The notes beneath the pieces are model-generated. The model worked only from the letters and a program-made list of their open reading frames with translations. It had not been told where the DNA came from and searched no databases. Both the position numbers and the translations under genes were made by a program. Positions 27,870-37,026 of a DNA stretch of 64,000 bases are shown here, in pieces. The stretch covers positions 62,001 through 126,000 of the forward strand of contig NZ_JADMKU010000006.1 of the NCBI RefSeq assembly GCF_018219815.1, read 5' to 3'. The DNA is from Thalassovita aquimarina (GTDB lineage: Bacteria > Pseudomonadota > Alphaproteobacteria > Rhodobacterales > Rhodobacteraceae). Within the stretch, counting starts at the first letter, position 1; each line of letters begins with the position of its first letter.

Positions 27870-28477
27870 ACGCGGTGCAGGATCAAACGCGGGTCGAGTG
27901 ACATCTGTCGCTCGACCCATTGCTGTTCGGCGTTGAAGTCATGCGGCACCTGTTCGGCGGTGCGGCGGCCCGACAGCGACAAGGAACTAAAAAAGTCGAA
28001 ACCGTAAAGGTCGATCGACGCGGCCTCGGATCGCAGCAACAGGTCGATCATCATCGCGCCGGTGGTGGGGGCCGACCCCATATCCTCGCGCAGCCGTGCC
28101 ACGGCCTCTGCCGGATTGAGGAAAAACCGGCTGTCATGCGCCAGCCAATAGGGCAGGCGCTTGCGCTTGCGGGTCATCCACAACAGCCGCGACGGCGCTC
28201 GTCCGGCAATCAGATCGCGCGCGGGGGGCGTCGACATCGCGATCCAGTCGGTGCGATTGCCGTGGGAGTGCGGATCGGGGATCGGCGCCGAATTGATGCG
28301 GATCACCAGATCGGCATCGTCGATCTGCGCCCCGTATGTCGATTGGCTGAGAGACCGGGCATTGCCGACCAGCGCCACCGATTTTCCGGCAAGAAGCGGA
28401 GCGACCGGGGTCGAAAGTTTCTGCAACGCGGTTTCGTCGCGGCGCAGGCGGGCGATATGGAAACGCAGCCAATTCAC
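27866..28477 (-). CDS. GT29 sialyltransferase-family glycosyltransferase
   Basis: A 203-residue protein carrying the sialyltransferase (GT29) motifs: an L-type motif at residues 34-66 (VALVGNARSL then DDADLVIRINSAP), an S-type motif at about 140-166 (PTTGAMMIDLLL then IDLYGFDFF), and the VS-type His179-x4-Glu184 in PHDFNAEQQW. It lacks the membrane anchor and stem of animal enzymes and is shorter. GT29 enzymes use CMP-sugars; beside a Kdo-transferase gene the donor might be CMP-Kdo or a CMP-nonulosonate (inference). Its ATG overlaps the stop of the pyruvyl transferase gene (ATGA). Cytoplasmic side of lipopolysaccharide or capsule assembly is the likely site. Confidence 0.75.
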   Translation of the reverse strand: MNWLRFHIARLRRDETALQKLSTPVAPLLAGKSVALVGNARSLSQSTYGAQIDDADLVIRINSAPIPDPHSHGNRTDWIAMSTPPARDLIAGRAPSRLLWMTRKRKRLPYWLAHDSRFFLNPAEAVARLREDMGSAPTTGAMMIDLLLRSEAASIDLYGFDFFSSLSLSGRRTAEQVPHDFNAEQQWVERQMSLDPRLILHRV

Positions 28478-29472
28478 GAGGCCAGTTCCCGTATCAGTGC
28501 CGCGGCCCGCTGCGTCGCATCCGCCAGTGCGCTGTCGATCTGCGCCAGTTCCTGCGGCGAAAAGGCGTGGGCGGCGGGGTCGGAATCCATCCGCAGGAGA
28601 TCCGTGTCGGATATGACCCGCTGGGTGCCGAGGCCCAGATCGGTCAGCAACTTCTCGATCTTGCCCGAGGTCGAGGTGACGGCGAGAAACGGAGTTCTGG
28701 TCAGCAAGGACAGGCAGACGGCGTGAAAACGGCCGGTGATATGCAGCTCAGCCCCCGCGATCAGCCTGAGGTATTCCGCTTCGTCGCGTGGCATCTCGAA
28801 GCGCGGCCGCCGTAGCGTCGGATAGCCATTGTAAAGCGCGTAGAGCGCCGATTTCAGTACGCTGCCAAGCACGGGAAGATGCCAGACGGGGTGGCGCAGG
28901 GTCTTGGTCGGGATATAGGTCGCTCCGGAAAATCGGTGCGCAGCCCGGGCGAGCGCCCGGCGTCGTTCAATGCGCACGGAATCCCCGATGATGACGCCGC
29001 TGCGGGGCTGGGCGGAGATTTCGGCCGGTGCCGACAGCGACAGGTCCGGTAGCCAGTCCACCGGTCGCCCGACGGCGGCGCTCATCTGGGCCGCACTGTC
29101 GCTGTCGCGCGCCGAAAGGATGTCGAAACGGTTGAGAAGTTCTGCCCATTGCGGCGGGTTCTGATCATACATCGCGTTGATCAGGGCGAGCTTTTTGCCC
29201 TGCGCCGGGACAAAGTCCGCGATCTTCAACAACCTTTCGCCCGCCGCCGCGCCGTGATGCAAAGTCCCTTCGCCATTGATGACAACGAGGTCGGCACGTT
29301 CCAGGGCGGAAAGGAAATCCGCGTCCCGTTCCCAGTCGTTTCGCGCCGCGCTGCGGGCCAGCACAGTCACGTCCTCGCGCCGCAGCCCGTCCAGCAACAG
29401 CCGAACCACCCTTGCGCAGCCGTGGTGATACCGCGTCGAGGTGTCGTTGAGGATCACAGCGTTTCGGGTCAT
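28474..29472 (-). CDS. Polysaccharide pyruvyl transferase family protein
   Basis: A 332-residue protein of the PS_pyruv_trans family (CsaB/WcaK-like), which transfers pyruvate from PEP to sugars or acts as related glycan enzymes. Visible blocks: ADLVVINGEGTLHHG near residue 60, ILSARDSDSAAQM near 135, and ELHITGRFHAVCLSLLTRTPFLAVTS near 240, the family's G-R-x-H active-site stretch. It starts with ATGA overlap at the Kdo-transferase stop and ends with the same overlap into the GT29-like gene. A role in decorating lipopolysaccharide core or capsule is inferred. Confidence 0.85.
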   Translation of the reverse strand: MTRNAVILNDTSTRYHHGCARVVRLLLDGLRREDVTVLARSAARNDWERDADFLSALERADLVVINGEGTLHHGAAAGERLLKIADFVPAQGKKLALINAMYDQNPPQWAELLNRFDILSARDSDSAAQMSAAVGRPVDWLPDLSLSAPAEISAQPRSGVIIGDSVRIERRRALARAAHRFSGATYIPTKTLRHPVWHLPVLGSVLKSALYALYNGYPTLRRPRFEMPRDEAEYLRLIAGAELHITGRFHAVCLSLLTRTPFLAVTSTSGKIEKLLTDLGLGTQRVISDTDLLRMDSDPAAHAFSPQELAQIDSALADATQRAAALIRELAS

Positions 29473-30728
29473 GGCATCAGCTGTTCAATTCTGCTCACCA
29501 GTGCGGTGATCTGGGTGTCGTTCCGTGCTCCGGCTGTTCGCGCCGCGCTGGCCGCCGTTTCGAGAGCGTCGCCACTTAGCCAATCGGCCACGGCGCTGGC
29601 AAGGGCCTGCGTATCGGACGCTACGCGCGCTGCACCGCATTTTTCTGCCCTCTCGAATGCGGCGGCGTGGTTGCCCACATGGGGGCCGCGCAGCACTGGC
29701 AGGCCGGCGGCCAGCGCCTCTGCGGGGGAATGGCCGCCGAGATCGGCGAAGGTGCCGCAGATCACCGCAAAGGGCGCGACCGCGAAAAGCGTGCCCGCCT
29801 CGCCCAGAGTGTCGGCGAAATAGACCTGCGCGTCGCCGATTTCTTCGCCCCGGCTGCGCCTGCGGGCGGTGAGCCCGTTCAGAACGCCCTCGAAACGCGG
29901 CATTGCATCGGGATGGCGCGGTGCCAGCAACAACAACAGGTCCGGCCGGTCACGCAGCAGCCGGCGATGGGCTGCAAGCAGCTGTTCGGCCTCTTCGGGG
30001 TGGGCGGACATCGCCAGCCAGACGGGGCGACCGGAAATCTGGTTTCGCAGCGCCGCCACGGCCTGCGGATCCGGCCTGGGCGGAGGGGCGAGGGTTTTGA
30101 GGTCCGTGACCATGACATGCCGCTGTTCCGGCAGGCCCAGCCCGATCAACTGCGCCGCGGTGTCCTGATCCTGCGAGGTCGCCAGCGCCATGCGCGACAG
30201 GACTGCTGCGGAAAGCCCGGGAAAGCGGTTGCGGGTGCGCGACGGTCGCGCGTTCAGGATCCCCATGCGCACGCCCGCGCGCGCCAGTCTGTCAATGACC
30301 CGCAGCGGCAGGTCGCTTTCCACGAACAACGCCAGATCTGGACGCCAATAGTCGAGGAAGCGCGCCGCCGCCGCGCCGGTGTCCAGCGGTGCGAACTGGT
30401 GCATGCAGTTTGGCGGAAATTGCCGCGATACCATTTCGGCACCGCTCTGCGACGTGGTGGTAATCAGAAGTTGTGCATCGGGCATCGCGGTCGCCACCGC
30501 AATCGTTGCGCGCAGTTCCCCCATCGACGCTGCATTGATCCAGACCAGCGAACCTTGCGGACGCGGCAAGCTGGCATGGCCGAAGCGTTCGCCCAGCCGG
30601 TCCGCCGCGCAGCCCATTGCGCGATGCCGCTTGCCTGCGAAACGGTGCAGCAGCGGCGCCGCGCAGAAAGTCACGAAACGATACAGGTGATAAGAAAGCG
30701 GCCAGCGCTTTGCTGTCGGTTGGGTCAT
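29469..30728 (-). CDS. waaA: 3-deoxy-D-manno-octulosonic acid transferase-like (WaaA/KdtA)
   Basis: A 419-residue GT30-type Kdo transferase, close to the normal 420-430. An N-terminal hydrophobic segment anchors it to the inner membrane; the catalytic Glu71 is in ASMGELRA, and the CMP-Kdo-binding [23 protein letters not shown] block is near residue 325. NARPSRTR and the [12 protein letters not shown] segment are also family-like. The usual partner genes lpxK or a second locus are absent here, so it may be either the only copy or a second, divergent one with a specialised acceptor. Coupled by ATGA overlap to moaA upstream and to the pyruvyl transferase downstream. Confidence 0.85.
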   Translation of the reverse strand: MTQPTAKRWPLSYHLYRFVTFCAAPLLHRFAGKRHRAMGCAADRLGERFGHASLPRPQGSLVWINAASMGELRATIAVATAMPDAQLLITTTSQSGAEMVSRQFPPNCMHQFAPLDTGAAAARFLDYWRPDLALFVESDLPLRVIDRLARAGVRMGILNARPSRTRNRFPGLSAAVLSRMALATSQDQDTAAQLIGLGLPEQRHVMVTDLKTLAPPPRPDPQAVAALRNQISGRPVWLAMSAHPEEAEQLLAAHRRLLRDRPDLLLLLAPRHPDAMPRFEGVLNGLTARRRSRGEEIGDAQVYFADTLGEAGTLFAVAPFAVICGTFADLGGHSPAEALAAGLPVLRGPHVGNHAAAFERAEKCGAARVASDTQALASAVADWLSGDALETAASAARTAGARNDTQITALVSRIEQLMP

Positions 30729-31732
30729 CCGCCGGTGTGGCTCATGTGGCGGGACATCTTGCCCGTCACTTCCTGCCGCGAATAGTCGAAATCATGGCCC
30801 TTGGGTTTCATCCCGATGGCGGCGCGGATCGCCGCTTCCAGCGGCGCGTCGTCATCCGGGTGATCGCGCAGGGCAGGGCGCAGGTCCTGCATGCCTTCCT
30901 GACCCAGGCAGGTGTAGATCTCGCCGGTGCAGGTCAGCCGGACCCGGTTGCAGCTTTCGCAGAAATTGTGGGTCAGCGGCGTGATGAAGCCGATTTTCTG
31001 ACCGGTTTCTTCCAGCCGCACGTAACGCGCCGGTCCGCCCGAACGTTCGGCCAGATCGGTCAGGGTGAAGCGTTCGGCCAGTTGCGCCCGCAGGTCGCTG
31101 AGCGGCCAGTATTGATCCAAGCGGTCCTCGTTGCCGATGTCGCCCATCGGCATCACCTCGATGAAGGTCAGGTCCATGTCGCGCGATTTGCACCACTCGA
31201 CGAGGTCGAACAGTTCCACGTCGTTGAAGCCCTTCAGCGCCACGGTGTTGATCTTGACCCGCATCCCGGCCTTCTGGGCGGCGTCAATGCCGCGGATGAC
31301 CTGCGGCAGCCGTCCCCAGCGGGTGATGTCGGCGAATTTCTGATCGTCCAACGTGTCGAGCGAGATGTTGACCCGCCGCACGCCCGCCGCCCATAGGTCA
31401 CCGGCGTATTTTTCGAGCTGCGATCCGTTGGTGGTCAGCGTCAGTTCCTTCAACGCGCCGCTGTCCAGGTGCCGCGACATGGCGTCGAAAAAGGTCATGA
31501 TCCCGCGCCGCACCAGCGGTTCGCCGCCGGTGATGCGCAGTTTTTCGACGCCGAGTCCGATGAAGGTGGAACACATCCGGTCCAGTTCTTCCAACGTCAG
31601 CAGTTCCTTCTTCGGCAAGAAGGTCATGTTTTCCGACATGCAGTAAACGCAGCGGAAATCACACCGGTCGGTGACGGAGATGCGCAAATACGTGATGGCG
31701 CGCTGGAACGGATCTATCAGGGGCGTTTTCAT
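30725..31732 (-). CDS. moaA: GTP 3',8-cyclase, molybdenum cofactor biosynthesis
   Basis: A 335-residue radical SAM enzyme that makes the first intermediate of molybdopterin synthesis. The N-terminal cluster motif CxxxCxxC is in CDFRCVYC, the C-terminal second cluster uses [11 protein letters not shown] with a further Cys in TCLGQEG, and the protein ends in the double Gly (HTGG) needed for activity. ATG 31732 gives the normal N-terminus ([19 protein letters not shown]). Its stop overlaps the start of waaA; this is an unexpected operon partner. Divergent from the lipoprotein gene across 83 nt. Confidence 0.95.
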   Translation of the reverse strand: MKTPLIDPFQRAITYLRISVTDRCDFRCVYCMSENMTFLPKKELLTLEELDRMCSTFIGLGVEKLRITGGEPLVRRGIMTFFDAMSRHLDSGALKELTLTTNGSQLEKYAGDLWAAGVRRVNISLDTLDDQKFADITRWGRLPQVIRGIDAAQKAGMRVKINTVALKGFNDVELFDLVEWCKSRDMDLTFIEVMPMGDIGNEDRLDQYWPLSDLRAQLAERFTLTDLAERSGGPARYVRLEETGQKIGFITPLTHNFCESCNRVRLTCTGEIYTCLGQEGMQDLRPALRDHPDDDAPLEAAIRAAIGMKPKGHDFDYSRQEVTGKMSRHMSHTGG

Positions 31733-31815
31733 AGGGGTGAAACTAGGGGCGGAAACCCGCCGCGGCAAGGGTGGATATGATTGATCGCCGTGGCGAAAGG
31801 TCGTAGCCTGAGCCC

Positions 31816-32265
31816 ATGAAACACGTTGCCCTGATCCTTCTCCCCGCTTTCGCCCTGTCGGCGTGTACCGACGTTCCGCTTCTCGGCACTCCGCCTTGGC
31901 AACGCGCGCCCGCAGGGGTGGCGCGACCGGCCGATGCTGACACCATGCCCGCCCCCGAGGCGGTCGAGGTCACGCCGCTGGAGGACACTGCGTCGGCGGC
32001 GCAGCCCGCTACATCGGGGATATTGGGGACGACCGTCGCGTCGCTGGGCGATCCGTCCCGCGATGGGTTCTGGATCGAGACGCCGCTCGTGTCGGCGCCG
32101 GGCCGGGGGCGGGTGCGCTACCCGGCGAACGGGCGCGTGGTCAAGGTCGACCTGATTCCGATCGCGGGTCCGGTCACTGCCGGTAGCCGCCTGTCGCTCG
32201 GCGCGATGCGCCTGCTTGATGCGCCGGTGAAGGGATTGCCCGAGGTCGAGGTCTATCTTGACTGA
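31816..32265 (+). CDS. Small outer-membrane-type lipoprotein of unknown function
   Basis: A 149-residue protein with a lipoprotein signal (lipobox LSAC, Cys17), then a Pro/Ala-rich linker (residues 20-75) and a compact C-terminal domain (about 80-149) with FWIETPLV and [17 protein letters not shown]. Similar roseobacter proteins are sometimes labelled with an unrelated galactarate dehydratase name; nothing here supports that activity. Residue +2 after Cys is Thr, not Asp, so outer-membrane sorting is likely. Monocistronic. Confidence 0.7.
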   Translation: MKHVALILLPAFALSACTDVPLLGTPPWQRAPAGVARPADADTMPAPEAVEVTPLEDTASAAQPATSGILGTTVASLGDPSRDGFWIETPLVSAPGRGRVRYPANGRVVKVDLIPIAGPVTAGSRLSLGAMRLLDAPVKGLPEVEVYLD

Positions 32266-32267
32266 TT

Positions 32268-32306
32268 GGGGGCGGCGAATCCGATGCGGGTTTCGCCGCA
32301 GCCCCC
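32268..32306. terminator. Bulged hairpin between convergent genes
   Basis: GGGGGC plus GGCGAA pair with TTCGCC and GCCCCC with a 3-nt bulge, sitting between the lipoprotein gene and the convergent DNA alkylation repair gene. No T-tract follows in either direction. Confidence 0.35.
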
Positions 32307-32324
32307 GTGCCGTGAAATAACGCG

Positions 32325-33011
32325 CTAAACCCTTGGCGGCAGGTATTTCGACGCTTCCTTGCGGGAGAAGGGTTTCATCGCCTTGCCATGTTCACGCAGG
32401 AACTGGATCACCCGGTCGGGATCGTGTTTCGACAGATCGCGCAGCCACCAGGCCACCGATTTCTGGATGAACCATTCGGGATCGTTCACGTAGGCCCCGG
32501 CCCAGCCGAGCACCCGCTCGCGGATCTCGACATCCTGCGGCTTGGGGTGGTTCTGCTTGGTCCAGGGCAGGGTGATCACCATCGCCGCGCGCCGGGTCCA
32601 GTGACTGTCCGAGCGAGTCCATTCCTCGACCTCGTCGATGCGGGACGGGTCGGCTTGCAGCCGTTTCTGCCCCGCCATCATCGCGTGGTCGGCAATCGCC
32701 CAGCTGTCGAAATCCGGCACCCAGCTCTTGATCAGGTCCCAAGCCGCCTGATCGGGTTTGATCCGCGCCTGGGTCAGCAATTTCGCCGCCGCCAGTCGCG
32801 CCTCGAAAATGTCCGTGTTCCAAAGATCCCGCGCCAGCGTGACGCGGTCCTCTACCGTCAACTGCTGCCGCCACGCCTTGGTCAGGTCGTTGATCGCCGG
32901 ATTGGGCACCCCCAGATAGGCGCGCGGAACCTTGTGATAGTCGGCGGATCCCTCGGCCCGGCCCGGTTCGGCATGCGCCTTCAGCGCTTCGAGTGCATCA
33001 TTCAGGGTCAT
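32325..33011 (-). CDS. DNA alkylation repair protein, HEAT-like (AlkD family)
   Basis: A 228-residue all-helical protein of the AlkD/AlkC-like DNA glycosylase family, which excises N3- and N7-alkylated purines using HEAT-like repeats. Family blocks: residues 35-48 (LGVPNPAINDLTKA), WDLIKSWVPDFDSWAIADH, WTRRAAMV, and WFIQKSVAWWLRDLSKHDPDRVIQFL near the C-terminus. The ATG at 33011 overlaps the glmS stop (ATGA), so this repair gene is translated together with cell-wall precursor genes. The frame extends 150 nt up, inside glmS, without support. Confidence 0.88.
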   Translation of the reverse strand: MTLNDALEALKAHAEPGRAEGSADYHKVPRAYLGVPNPAINDLTKAWRQQLTVEDRVTLARDLWNTDIFEARLAAAKLLTQARIKPDQAAWDLIKSWVPDFDSWAIADHAMMAGQKRLQADPSRIDEVEEWTRSDSHWTRRAAMVITLPWTKQNHPKPQDVEIRERVLGWAGAYVNDPEWFIQKSVAWWLRDLSKHDPDRVIQFLREHGKAMKPFSRKEASKYLPPRV

Positions 33012-34828
33012 TCTACTGTCACCGATTTGGCAAGGTTGCGGGGTTGGTCGACGTCCGTGCCCTTGGCAACCGCCGTGTGATAGGCCAGAAGCTGCGCCGG
33101 CACCGCGTAAAGCACCGGGGTCAGGACCGGATCGATTTCGGGCATGACGATGGTCTGCCACGCGCTGTCTTCGGTCTCGGCCGCCCCGGCCGCATCGGTG
33201 ATCAGAACCACCTTGCCGCCGCGCGCCAGCACTTCCTGCATGTTCGAAACGGTCTTGCCGTAAAGCGCGTCATAGGGTGCCATCACCACCACCGGCATTG
33301 TCTTGTCGATCAACGCGATGGGGCCGTGCTTCAATTCCCCGGATGCATAGGCTTCGGCATGTATGTAGCTGATTTCTTTCAGCTTCAACGCGCCTTCAAG
33401 GGCCAGGGGATACATCAGTCCCCGGCCCAGGAACAGCACGTCGGAGGCCTCGGAAAGCTTCCGCGCGGCGGCGGCGATGGCGCCTTCCTGTTCCAGCGCG
33501 GTGTTCAGCGTGGCGGGGACCGCGCGCAGCGCGCTGAGCTTGTCGGCGATTTCATCGGCCGTCAGCGTGCCCCGCTGTTCGGCGGCTTTCAGCGCCAGCA
33601 TCAGGAGAACCGTCAGCTGGCAGGTGAAGGCCTTGGTCGAGGCGACGCCGACTTCGACCCCGGCAAGGATCGGCAGCGCCAGGTCGCTTTCCCGCGCGAT
33701 CGAGCTTTCAGGCACGTTGACCACCGACAGGATCTTGTCGGCCTTGCCGTCGCAATAGCGCAGCGCCGCCAGCGTATCGGCGGTTTCGCCCGACTGGCTG
33801 ACGAACAGGGCCACGGTGCGGGGCGCGATGGGCGGTTCGCGATAGCGGAATTCGCTGGCGATATCGACCTCGACCGGCAATTGCGCCAACTGTTCGAACC
33901 AGTACTTCGCGGTCAGACAGGCATAGAAGGCGGTGCCGCAGGCAACCATGGTCAGACGGTCGATCCCGGCGAAATCGAAATCCTCGGGCAGTTCAACCGA
34001 ATTGCCGTCGGCGGACAGGTAATGGCGCACCGCTTCGCCGATCACCATCGGCTGCTCGGCGATTTCCTTGGCCATGAAATGCTTGTGCCCGCCCTTGTCG
34101 ATGCGGGCATCGTCCATGTGGATGGTGCGCATTTCGCGATTGGCCAGTTCGCCATTGGCATCCCGGATTTCAAGGCTGTTGCGGGTGATCACCGCGAAAT
34201 CGCCTTCTTCCAGATAGGTGATCCTGTCGGTCATCGGCGCCAGCGCGATGGCGTCGGAGCCTACGTACATCTCGCCCTCGCCGTGGCCCACGGCCAGCGG
34301 GCTGCCCTTGCGCGCGGCGACCAGCAGGTCGTCTTGGCCCTCGAACAGGAAGGCCAGCGCGAAGGCGCCGTTCAGCCGTGCCAGGGTTTTGTAGGCGGCC
34401 GCGACGGGATCGTCGCCCTGTTCCATATAGAACTGGGCCATCAGGGCGACGGTTTCCGTATCGGTTTCTGTGGCGAAATGGATGCCTTTCGCCGCCAGTT
34501 CGGCACGCAGTTCACGGAAATTTTCGATGATCCCGTTATGCACCACCGCCACCTGACCAGCCTGGTGCGGATGGGCGTTGATCACGCTGGGCGCGCCATG
34601 GGTGGCCCAGCGGGTATGACCGATCCCGGCCTTGCCCGGCAACGGGTCGTGAACCAGAAGGTCGCTGAGATTGACCAGCTTGCCCACCGCGCGGCGGCGG
34701 GACAGGTGGCCATTGTTCACGGTGGCGATCCCGGCGCTGTCATAACCGCGATATTCCAGCCGTTTCAGCGCGTCCACAAGGATCGGCGCTGCTTCGTGTT
34801 CGCCCAGGACCCCGACAATTCCGCACAT
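33008..34828 (-). CDS. glmS: Glutamine-fructose-6-phosphate aminotransferase (isomerizing)
   Basis: The 606-residue enzyme that makes glucosamine-6-phosphate from fructose-6-phosphate and glutamine, first step to UDP-GlcNAc. The class II glutaminase domain begins at Cys2 (MCGIVGVLGEH), with RLEYRGYDSAGI and TRWATHGAPS; two SIS isomerase domains follow (about 280-420 and 450-595), ending in the conserved LAKSVTVE tail. Its start overlaps the glmU stop by one base (TAATG). No glmS ribozyme-like element is expected or seen in this lineage; the gene has no separate leader. Confidence 0.97.
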   Translation of the reverse strand: MCGIVGVLGEHEAAPILVDALKRLEYRGYDSAGIATVNNGHLSRRRAVGKLVNLSDLLVHDPLPGKAGIGHTRWATHGAPSVINAHPHQAGQVAVVHNGIIENFRELRAELAAKGIHFATETDTETVALMAQFYMEQGDDPVAAAYKTLARLNGAFALAFLFEGQDDLLVAARKGSPLAVGHGEGEMYVGSDAIALAPMTDRITYLEEGDFAVITRNSLEIRDANGELANREMRTIHMDDARIDKGGHKHFMAKEIAEQPMVIGEAVRHYLSADGNSVELPEDFDFAGIDRLTMVACGTAFYACLTAKYWFEQLAQLPVEVDIASEFRYREPPIAPRTVALFVSQSGETADTLAALRYCDGKADKILSVVNVPESSIARESDLALPILAGVEVGVASTKAFTCQLTVLLMLALKAAEQRGTLTADEIADKLSALRAVPATLNTALEQEGAIAAAARKLSEASDVLFLGRGLMYPLALEGALKLKEISYIHAEAYASGELKHGPIALIDKTMPVVVMAPYDALYGKTVSNMQEVLARGGKVVLITDAAGAAETEDSAWQTIVMPEIDPVLTPVLYAVPAQLLAYHTAVAKGTDVDQPRNLAKSVTVE

Positions 34829-36183
34829 TATCCTGCCCCTTTGTCCCGTTTCGCCTTTTTGGCTTGCAATATTTCGCGCAGCTTCGTCGCCAGCCCCGGT
34901 TTGTTGACCTGCGTCGCGCGCGCAATCGCCAGCGCGTCGTCTTCGATGTCCTGGGTGATCACCGATCCGCTGCCGGTCATGGCGCGGTTGCCGACCCGGA
35001 CGGGGGCGACCAGCATGGTGTTCGACCCGATGAAGGCATTCGCACCGATTTCGGTCTTGTGCTTCATCACCCCGTCGTAATTGCAGGTGATGGTGCCGGC
35101 GCCGATATTGGCTTTCTCGCCGACATGGGCGTCGCCGATATAGCTCAGGTGGTTGGCCTTGGCGCCTTCGTCCAGCACCGCGTTCTTGATTTCAACAAAG
35201 TTGCCCACGTGCACGTCCTCGGCCAGTTCCGCACCGGGGCGCAGACGGGCATAGGGGCCGACGGTGGCACCGCGCGACACGTGGCAGCCTTCCAGGTGCG
35301 AAAAGGCGCGGATCAGGGCGCCGGATTCCACCGTGACGCCGGGGCCGAACACCACGTTGGGTTCGACGACCGCATCGCGTCCGATGACGGTGTCATGGGC
35401 GAAATGCACGGTGTCGGGCGCGGTCAGCGTGACACCGTTTTCCATCGCCTCGGCACGGGCGCGGGCCTGAAAGGCGGCTTCGGCCGCGGCCAGTTCGGCG
35501 CGGGAATTGACGCCCAGCGTTTCGCTTTCGTCACAGGTGACGGCGGTGGCCGACAGGCCTTCGGCGCGGGCCAGCGCGACGATGTCGGTCAGGTAATATT
35601 CCGCCGCCGCATTGTCGTTGCCGACCTTGTCCAGAAGCCGGAACAGGGTGGCGGCGTTTGCTGCGACAATGCCGGAATTGCAAAGAGTTATCGCGCGTTC
35701 CTCATCGGATGCATCCTTGAATTCGACGATCCGTTCCAGCGTGTCTCCCGCCATCACCAACCGGCCGTACCGGCCCGGGTCGGCGGCATCAAATCCCAGC
35801 ACGACAACGTCGTTCAACGCCCGTGCCGCGACGATCTTTTCGATGGTTTCGGGCTGGATGAAAGGTGTGTCGCCATAGAGCACGATCACGTCGCCGTCGA
35901 AATCAGCCAGCGCCTCGCGCGCCTGCAGCACGGCGTGACCGGTGCCCAGCTGTTCTTCTTGCAGCGCCGTCTCGGCCCGGTCATCCCAGTCGCGCGCAGC
36001 GCTGGCCACCTCGTCGGCGCCGTGGCCGGCCACGATCACCAACTTTTCCGGATCGATCGCCGCGCCAGACTTCATCGCATGGACCAGCAAGGGGGCGCCC
36101 GCGATTTTGTGGAGGACCTTCGGCAGGTCCGAATTCATCCGCGTCCCCATGCCTGCGGCGAGGATGACAAGTGCCGTGCTCAT
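34828..36183 (-). CDS. glmU: Bifunctional UDP-N-acetylglucosamine pyrophosphorylase / glucosamine-1-phosphate N-acetyltransferase
   Basis: A 451-residue bifunctional enzyme for the last two steps to UDP-GlcNAc. The nucleotidyltransferase domain starts with LAAGMGTRMNSDLPKVLH (the GxGTRM(x)nP-K signature); the C-terminal left-handed beta-helix (about residues 250-440) shows hexapeptide repeats and the acetyltransferase site block GDAHVGEKANIGAGTITCNYDG. It leads the glmU-glmS-DNA repair operon. The promoter must be in the 136-nt gap shared with divergent gph. Confidence 0.97.
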   Translation of the reverse strand: MSTALVILAAGMGTRMNSDLPKVLHKIAGAPLLVHAMKSGAAIDPEKLVIVAGHGADEVASAARDWDDRAETALQEEQLGTGHAVLQAREALADFDGDVIVLYGDTPFIQPETIEKIVAARALNDVVVLGFDAADPGRYGRLVMAGDTLERIVEFKDASDEERAITLCNSGIVAANAATLFRLLDKVGNDNAAAEYYLTDIVALARAEGLSATAVTCDESETLGVNSRAELAAAEAAFQARARAEAMENGVTLTAPDTVHFAHDTVIGRDAVVEPNVVFGPGVTVESGALIRAFSHLEGCHVSRGATVGPYARLRPGAELAEDVHVGNFVEIKNAVLDEGAKANHLSYIGDAHVGEKANIGAGTITCNYDGVMKHKTEIGANAFIGSNTMLVAPVRVGNRAMTGSGSVITQDIEDDALAIARATQVNKPGLATKLREILQAKKAKRDKGAG

Positions 36184-36248
36184 GCTGCTTCTCTTCGTAT
36201 TTGCGTTGCGCCCGTTTTATCTGCTTGGCACAAGGGCGCAAGGCCGCG

Positions 36249-36280
36249 TTGCATCACTTGTGATTGCGGGGTGCAACAGT
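36249..36280. promoter_or_regulatory. Nested palindromes between glmU and gph
   Basis: An inner palindrome ATCAC-TT-GTGAT (36253-36264) lies inside wider arms GTTGCA and TGCAAC. It is centrally placed in the 136-nt divergent promoter region and could be an operator or a small hairpin. It has no match I can name. Confidence 0.3.
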
Positions 36281-36319
36281 GACTGGCGAAAAAGCGCCAA
36301 GCAAGTAGGATGGGCAGGC

Positions 36320-37003
36320 ATGCAAACTGTGATCTTCGATCTGGACGGAACTCTTGCAGATACCAGCGGCGATCTGATCGCGGCGGCGAATGCCTGTTTC
36401 CGGGCGATGGGGCGCGGCGACGTTCTGGATCCTTTGGTGGATGCCGCGACCGCGTTCCATGGTGGGCGGGCGATGCTGACGCTGGGGCTGGAACGGATCG
36501 CGCATGGCGATGTGGCAGCGCAGGTGGAGCAGTGGTATCCGCATCTGCTGAGTGCCTACGAGGCCGATATCGACCGCTACACCAAGATTTATCCCGGCGC
36601 GATGGAGGCGGTGGGCGTACTGAGCGCAACCGGCTACAAGGTCGGCATCTGCACCAACAAGCCCGAAAAGCTGGCCGAGACCCTGCTGGCGCGGCTCGGC
36701 ATACGCAATGCGTTCGCCTCGCTGATCGGGGCCGATACCTTGCCCACGCGCAAGCCCGATCCGGCGCCGTTGCGCGAAGCGGCGCTGCGCGCGGGCGGCG
36801 ATCCGGCGCGATCCCTGATCGTCGGCGACACGATCACTGACCGGCAGACCGCCAAGGCCCTCGGCGTGCCCTGCATCCTGGTCACGTTCGGGCCGGACGG
36901 CCGGGCGGTTGCGGATCTCGACCCCGAGGGGATGATCGATCACTTCGACGCCCTGCCGGGCGAGGTGCGGCGGCTGATCGGCGTGCCCGCGTTGACGGAC
37001 TAG
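36320..37003 (+). CDS. gph: Phosphoglycolate phosphatase-like HAD hydrolase
   Basis: A 227-residue HAD-superfamily phosphatase: motif I FDLDGTLADTS with nucleophile Asp7 and acid Asp9, motif II GICTNKP, motif III Lys in RKPDPAPL, motif IV VGDTITDR. The helical cap between motifs I and II is the Gph/PGP type, which removes 2-phosphoglycolate arising from Rubisco side reaction or DNA repair. The ATG at 36320 gives the family N-terminus even though the frame is open far upstream. Divergent from glmU; the aminotransferase gene starts 23 nt later. Confidence 0.88.
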   Translation: MQTVIFDLDGTLADTSGDLIAAANACFRAMGRGDVLDPLVDAATAFHGGRAMLTLGLERIAHGDVAAQVEQWYPHLLSAYEADIDRYTKIYPGAMEAVGVLSATGYKVGICTNKPEKLAETLLARLGIRNAFASLIGADTLPTRKPDPAPLREAALRAGGDPARSLIVGDTITDRQTAKALGVPCILVTFGPDGRAVADLDPEGMIDHFDALPGEVRRLIGVPALTD

Positions 37004-37026
37004 GCGCAAAGGCTCAGAAATACCCC

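Noticed and set aside
32993-35080. A 695-codon open frame on the plus strand
   Set aside because: Antisense to glmS, which is certain; the frame is long only because of high GC.
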